A DNA stretch of 37,500 bases from NCBI GenBank assembly GCA_017440575.1, contig JAFSGY010000032.1:1-37500 (forward strand). Direction: 5' to 3'. The notes beneath the pieces are model-generated. The model was given only the letters and a program-made list of their open reading frames with translations. It did not search any database and was not told the DNA's origin. The position numbers and the translations under genes were made by a program. Within the stretch, counting starts at the first letter, position 1; each line of letters begins with the position of its first letter. The stretch comes from Lachnospiraceae bacterium. GTDB taxonomy: Bacteria > Bacillota > Clostridia > Lachnospirales > Lachnospiraceae. Below are positions 33,683 through 37,500 of the stretch, one piece after another.

Positions 33683-34147
33683 TCACATACAATATAAAGA
33701 ATATGGCGCGTGCTTCTTACTTCCTTCATATTCTTTATATTGTAATCCACCTTCTTCTGAAACTGCACTTTCTATTAATTTCTTAGTCAACTCTGGAACA
33801 TCATCCCTTGCTAAAGCCTCTTCGATATCCAACCATAGCACTTCGCTATTTTCATCATTGTCAGAGGCTGCTTCTCCCGATATATATTTTGCTCTAAATG
33901 CAATGTACCAATCATGCATATTAAAACGAATGCCAATAATATCTACCGCTTCTACTTCAATCTTTGTTTCTTCCATAAATTCTCGCTTCAAGGCTTCTTG
34001 TGGTGTTTCTCCAAAATTCACATATCCCTCCGGTATAATCAGCATATCTTTTCCACTTCCATAGGTATGACGAGCAAGTAATACCTTTCCATTATTAATT
34101 ACAACTCCTGTTACGCTTTGTCCCCAGTTTGTGTTTTCGTTACTCAT
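33683..34147 (-). CDS. Nudix hydrolase
   Basis: A 154-residue Nudix protein. The box begins with GYVNFGETPQEA and ends with REFMEETKI; the usual glycine near the end is a lysine. The N-terminus (SVTGVVINNGKVLLARHTYG) is a normal fold start. The C-terminus ends HAPYSLYCM and is encoded by one arm of a perfect 17-bp inverted repeat. The ATG at 34147 lies 26 bp after the lipoprotein stop; the longer frame from 34180 would overlap that gene. Ribosome site is AAAGG farther than usual. Substrate unknown. Confidence 0.82.
   Translation of the reverse strand: MSNENTNWGQSVTGVVINNGKVLLARHTYGSGKDMLIIPEGYVNFGETPQEALKREFMEETKIEVEAVDIIGIRFNMHDWYIAFRAKYISGEAASDNDENSEVLWLDIEEALARDDVPELTKKLIESAVSEEGGLQYKEYEGSKKHAPYSLYCM
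33688..33744. repeat. 17-bp perfect inverted repeat within the Nudix 3' end
   Basis: TACAATATAAAGAATAT (33688-33704) and its exact complement (33728-33744) flank 23 bp. They lie in coding sequence, giving the protein ends QYKEY and PYSLYC. No T-run follows on the minus strand, so it does not look like a standard terminator. Confidence 0.7.
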
Positions 34148-34173
34148 ACTAATAACCATGCCTTTCCATATTA

Positions 34174-34806
34174 CTACCACGATTCCTTTATTAATTTCAA
34201 AATCGTTTCCTCGAAATATTCATCACCATTTCCTAATTCCAAGGGTACTTCTCCATCCTGTATGCTTAAAAGTAAATCTGCTTTCTCAAGATATCCTTCT
34301 ACACTCTCTATCCACCTATAAAAATCTTCTTCCATAAAATCAGACTGCGTATATGAAAAGGATTCGTTTTCTTTGCTATATACCGCCAGCTTCGGACCTA
34401 CCTGCTCACCAAAAGCATATACTTGATAAGATAATTCTCCATCTTTTTCTCTTATATCAAGCTGAATCTCAAAAAGATAATCCTTCCATTCTTCTGTATA
34501 TAAATAAATGCTTTTCCAACCGGTATTAACGTCTATGCGATATGGGTCATTGGACTCTCCACTATGTATTAGTAGCATTCCACCTTTTCCATCTTTTTGC
34601 TCATATACCTCTATCTTGTCTTTTCTTTCTGTATCATTTGTTGAGCCATCCGTATCATGATTCAACCGAACGTTATATGTACTTTGCAAAGAATAATTTT
34701 CTTCTGTTGCTGAAGCACACCCCATGATGCTTGCCATTATGAAAATAGCAATTACTCCGCAATATTTTTTCTTTCTATTATTTTTCTGCGCCCTGAATTT
34801 CCCCAT
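34174..34806 (-). CDS. Predicted lipoprotein of unknown function
   Basis: A 210-residue protein with a basic N-terminus, one hydrophobic signal segment and a lipobox (ASIMGCAS, Cys at about 29), indicating a lipid-anchored protein on the outer face of the membrane. The rest is charged, rich in beta-strand-like and Tyr/Glu content with no recognised domain. AAGGAG lies seven bases before the ATG. The Nudix gene starts 26 bp after its stop and may be co-transcribed. I do not recognise a family. Confidence 0.7.
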   Translation of the reverse strand: MGKFRAQKNNRKKKYCGVIAIFIMASIMGCASATEENYSLQSTYNVRLNHDTDGSTNDTERKDKIEVYEQKDGKGGMLLIHSGESNDPYRIDVNTGWKSIYLYTEEWKDYLFEIQLDIREKDGELSYQVYAFGEQVGPKLAVYSKENESFSYTQSDFMEEDFYRWIESVEGYLEKADLLLSIQDGEVPLELGNGDEYFEETILKLIKESW

Positions 34807-34849
34807 CGTAATTCTCCTTCTTCTAATTTATCTTTACGATACTCACTTC

Positions 34850-35314
34850 TTAATCCGTCACTTCCGGGTCACCGGCTTCTTCATTCCCTAGATATACCTT
34901 GTATGGCTTCCCTTCATACAGGTTCATAATCTGCCTGCGTAGCTTTGAAGGATAGAGCTGTGAATGATTCAGCGTCGCAATATCAAGCCACTCAAAGCCT
35001 ACCTGATTGGTATCTCCCTGTAAGGTTGCATTTTCAATTTCTCCAAGATATTCACACAAGAATACCAGGTCTACTCTGTGAAAGCGTTCTCCATGCAAGC
35101 CTTCTATCACAAATACAAGCTCCTTTGCCTCAACCCTGATTCCCATTTCCTCTGCTACTTCTCGGCAAACCGCATTAGGCAGAAGCTCCTCTGTTTCTTG
35201 TCCGCCGCCCGGCATAATATGCCACTCTTCGTTTCCATCGTTTATTTTTATGGTTAATACCTTTCCGTCTTTTATAATCAGTGCCTTTGCTGAATTTCTA
35301 ATCTTTCGTTCCAT
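34850..35314 (-). CDS. Nudix hydrolase
   Basis: A 154-residue Nudix protein with box start GGGQETEELLPNA and end REVAEEMGI. The N-terminal KALIIKDGKVLTIKI and the following EEWHIMPGGGQ are typical. The C-terminus has the usual EWLDIATLNHSQLYPSKLR. AGGGGGG lies upstream of the ATG. It is the first of the minus-strand run after the terminator of the ATPase-TOPRIM unit. Substrate unknown. Confidence 0.88.
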   Translation of the reverse strand: MERKIRNSAKALIIKDGKVLTIKINDGNEEWHIMPGGGQETEELLPNAVCREVAEEMGIRVEAKELVFVIEGLHGERFHRVDLVFLCEYLGEIENATLQGDTNQVGFEWLDIATLNHSQLYPSKLRRQIMNLYEGKPYKVYLGNEEAGDPEVTD

Positions 35315-35441
35315 GCTATTCCCCCCTAGTACTTATAAACATTTCCATTTATCCATATAGAAACATAAAAATCATGCTATATCTTCCTTATGTAAATTTT
35401 AAGAATGTAACTCAAAATAGATTTATTATATAAAATATAAT

Positions 35442-35478
35442 AAACGCAAAATATTGAACCTTCAATCATTTTGCGTTT
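35442..35478 (-). terminator. Terminator after the ATPase-TOPRIM genes
   Basis: An 11-bp stem (AAACGCAAAAT and complement) continues after a bulge into ATTGAA / TTCAAT with a 2-nt loop, 38 bp after the TOPRIM gene stop. The T-tract is only partial (TATTATATTTTA on the minus strand). Confidence 0.6.
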
Positions 35479-35515
35479 ACACATTTTTATAAAACTCTAT
35501 AACCACTTATAATTC

Positions 35516-36235
35516 TTAAATGTTTAAAAAATCAAATCCTTGATTCAATACTGCATTTTCTTTCCAATTGTACGCTTTCAAAACTCTGGCTCTCTCATCA
35601 TACTTTTCTTCCGGAGTTCTGATTGCAAAATATGTATTAAATACCGCCTTGCATACTCTTGATTTTTTCTGTAAATACCTATTTTGCTTTACTGCAATTT
35701 TCTCAATAAATTCTTTACTGTTAAGAATTAATTCTTTTTCTATATCATCTGTTCCCAAAGCTTCTAATAATATCGTTTCAATTGCTCCTGTTTCACCTTC
35801 TGGAATACATTTTACAAAAAGCTTTATCTGCAAACAACCTAATATATTATTATCTATTAACCAATTAATATCTGAATTAATATGCTCCTCTTCGAACTGA
35901 GTTGTAAGTTTCTCGTTCAGCTTTTCCAAAAACTCTCTATTACTATCAATAGTATCATGATCAATCATAATGATAACTTTATCATACAACTCCTCGCTTT
36001 TCGTAGCCAACTCTAACTTATCTTTCAATTTGAACACTTCATTTGGAATATTCGTCATGCCACCACAAGAGCATATTTCCACAATATTTCCCTCTTTTTC
36101 CAATGTCCTCTTTAAAAGTCTATTAGATACAGAGTTTTCAACAAAGCCCTGATATTTCCAATCGTATTTATATTGAAGTACAAACTGTATCATTAAAAGA
36201 TCCGTGGTTCCTTCACAAAATATAATGGTTTTCAT
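35516..36235 (-). CDS. TOPRIM-domain protein (DUF3226-like), partner of an OLD-like ATPase
   Basis: A 239-residue protein with a TOPRIM signature: the conserved glutamate in FCEGTTD (E8, D12) and the D-x-D motif in IIMIDHD (D92, D94), which would bind Mg2+ in a nuclease or primase-like centre. The C-terminal half is helical and charged with no recognised domain. Its ATG abuts the TAG of the ATPase gene with no gap, a sign of translational coupling and of a two-protein complex. In the OLD and PARIS families an ABC-type ATPase works with a TOPRIM nuclease in phage defence; in this case the two are separate polypeptides. The exact family is uncertain. Confidence 0.75.
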   Translation of the reverse strand: MKTIIFCEGTTDLLMIQFVLQYKYDWKYQGFVENSVSNRLLKRTLEKEGNIVEICSCGGMTNIPNEVFKLKDKLELATKSEELYDKVIIMIDHDTIDSNREFLEKLNEKLTTQFEEEHINSDINWLIDNNILGCLQIKLFVKCIPEGETGAIETILLEALGTDDIEKELILNSKEFIEKIAVKQNRYLQKKSRVCKAVFNTYFAIRTPEEKYDERARVLKAYNWKENAVLNQGFDFLNI

Positions 36236-37336
36236 CTATCTTAACTCCAATCCATATTCATCTAATAATTGAATCGCTTTCTTACCACTTACATTACGTG
36301 CTTTAACAGCTCCTTCTACATTTACAAGTGTAATCATGCGTGTTTCATCCTGTATTTCAGAACAACATCTTAATACTGTTTCAATAGCTTCAATACTGTG
36401 TGATGTCATGAATATCTGTACGTTCATTTTTTTTGCAGTTAACAAAATCCAACTAAATACATTTTCCATTGCTGATATATGAATAGCTGTTTCAAACTCA
36501 TCAAGTAATAATATACCGTCTTTGGCTCTTAATACAGCACTTAAAAGCAACATTGCCTTTTTCATTCCATCTCCATACGCATTTAGCAGCAAACCTTCTC
36601 TATGATTTTTAGACAGTACTACATATTTTCTTCCTAAAGCTCTCTCTTCTACTACAGAATTAATAGAAATAAATCCCGGATCAAACTCTCTCATTATTTC
36701 AACAAATTGCTCATATAAATCAGGATCAGTTAGCAAGGAATCTAAAAAGAAAAAATTCTGTGCATGCTGTGTCGGTGAAATATACACTATGTTGCTTATA
36801 ATCTTTCTATCTTCTCTTTCTGAAGTATACGGCAAACCTCTTTGTATCCCATACACCACATCTTCGCCACAAACTTCTCCATCCACTTTATATTGTATCA
36901 CTAGTACTCCTGTTTCATATTCATTCGCACTTTCCACATCATCCACATCAAACTTCCTTATGTATGTAGAATATCGTTCTAGCTGTCTATCAGTAATAGT
37001 CGTGTCAAAATCCTTACCACTTATTTCAATCTCAAAAGCTTTGTGATTGGCCACTCCACCATACGAAATAATCATATCTAAATCTTTTTCTCCTATTGGA
37101 AATAAGGATTTCATTGTATCATATACAGTAGTAACCATTCTAGATGAATTTCCTTCTCTACGCCCAATTATTCTCCATGCTCTAAGATTGTTCGGTGCCT
37201 CTAAACTTTCAATAAGCTCTAAAATACTGGTTTTTCCTGTATTATTTGCTCCCGCAATAATATTTACCATTCCTAAATCATTCAATTCAAGATCATAAAT
37301 TCCTCTATATCGTTTTATCTTCAATTCAGACAGCAC
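36236..37336 (-). CDS. ABC/SMC-type AAA ATPase, OLD-like (AAA_15/AAA_21)
   Basis: A 366-residue ATPase with Walker A GANNTGKTS near the N-terminus, a long inserted region (about 60-240), an ABC-signature-like AYGDGMKKAM (about 253-262), Walker B ILLLDE (275-280) and the SHS H-loop. This arrangement is that of the SMC-like ATPases in OLD nucleases, PARIS AriA and related systems. The GTG at 37336 has AGAGG eight bases upstream; GTG at 37345 would overlap that site. The gene is followed immediately by the TOPRIM gene. Direct repeats over the -10 region suggest regulated expression. The coding sequence looks more AT-rich than the housekeeping genes, consistent with transfer. Confidence 0.75.
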   Translation of the reverse strand: MLSELKIKRYRGIYDLELNDLGMVNIIAGANNTGKTSILELIESLEAPNNLRAWRIIGRREGNSSRMVTTVYDTMKSLFPIGEKDLDMIISYGGVANHKAFEIEISGKDFDTTITDRQLERYSTYIRKFDVDDVESANEYETGVLVIQYKVDGEVCGEDVVYGIQRGLPYTSEREDRKIISNIVYISPTQHAQNFFFLDSLLTDPDLYEQFVEIMREFDPGFISINSVVEERALGRKYVVLSKNHREGLLLNAYGDGMKKAMLLLSAVLRAKDGILLLDEFETAIHISAMENVFSWILLTAKKMNVQIFMTSHSIEAIETVLRCCSEIQDETRMITLVNVEGAVKARNVSGKKAIQLLDEYGLELR

Positions 37337-37385
37337 TTTTGTCACCTCTCAACATTGATTTCGGATATTATTTCATATTAACATT

Positions 37386-37418
37386 ATTATACACTATTTT
37401 ATATACACTAATACACTA
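37386..37418 (-). promoter_or_regulatory. Promoter region with three ATACACTA repeats
   Basis: TATAAT (minus strand, 37391-37386) is the only good -10 before the ATPase gene. ATACACTA occurs three times in the same orientation at 37389-37396, 37403-37410 and 37411-37418; the first overlaps the -10. Such spaced repeats look like binding sites for a repressor; no clear -35 is seen. Confidence 0.5.
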
Positions 37419-37500
37419 AAATATTTATAAATTGTATTTATCGTTACTGTTCACACCGCACTCTTCACTGAAAATTAACTCCTGCTCTTGTCTTAACACT
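37419..37500. other. Window-edge sequence, no gene assigned
   Basis: The last 82 bp hold no supported gene. On the minus strand a short frame ends in a TGA near 37465, which could be the tail of a neighbouring gene outside the window. GTTACTGTTCAC at about 37443-37454 faintly resembles the ends of the short repeats at 15837 and 31502. Confidence 0.4.

Noticed and set aside
35516-37345. Canonical PARIS or Gabija system
   Set aside because: The ATPase and TOPRIM are separate proteins, unlike GajA, and the TOPRIM protein does not show the DUF4435 features I would expect of AriB. No UvrD-like helicase lies beside it. I kept the broader OLD-like label.

Overview
The window reads as chromosomal DNA of an anaerobic, low-GC Firmicute of the Lachnospiraceae type (gut Clostridia). 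The evidence is the paired glgC/glgD, spoVG, a Cys-rich DUF6472 gene before pth and mfd, a long (~398 aa) PRPP synthetase behind dnaD and a zinc-finger DnaC-type helicase loader, a ferredoxin-domain aldo/keto reductase, and strong AGGAGG ribosome sites. This assignment is inferred from gene content, not from a search.

Layout. 1-9.6 kb: the end of an aldehyde dehydrogenase; two chemoreceptor genes that both look damaged (one has lost its 5' part, the other has a one-base frameshift); a sugar module of PucR regulator, GH2 glycosidase and GPH-type symporter; and an unrecognised 52-aa gene with its own promoter, ribosome site and terminator. 9.6-12.2 kb: an mgtE-lipid kinase operon with a promoter, a 24-codon leader ORF and mutually exclusive antiterminator and terminator hairpins ahead of mgtE. 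12.2-15.6 kb: DUF4391 protein, BrxD-like ATPase, YgjP-like metallopeptidase and HAD hydrolase, which may be the remnant or minimal form of a defence-type locus. 15.6-25.5 kb (all minus strand): DUF6472-pth-mfd-aldo/keto reductase, an Rpn-like PD-(D/E)XK protein, and glgC-glgD-spoVG. 25.9-31 kb (plus strand): murC, then a dense cluster of DnaA boxes, then dnaD-dnaC-prs ended by a strong terminator. 31-35.3 kb: an accessory stretch of small minus-strand genes (four Nudix hydrolases, one intact and one decayed GNAT, an SGNH hydrolase, a lipoprotein) with MITE-like and inverted repeats. 35.4-37.5 kb: a directly abutting ATPase-TOPRIM pair of OLD/PARIS-like logic, with a triple direct repeat over its promoter.

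The observations most worth following are the mgtE leader-peptide attenuator, the DnaA-box cluster next to dnaD/dnaC, the ATPase-TOPRIM candidate defence pair, and the DUF4391/BrxD-like pair without its usual partners. No tRNA, rRNA, CRISPR array or complete insertion sequence was seen. Many starts given here are shifted inward from the longest reading frame because a ribosome site or family alignment favours an internal start codon.
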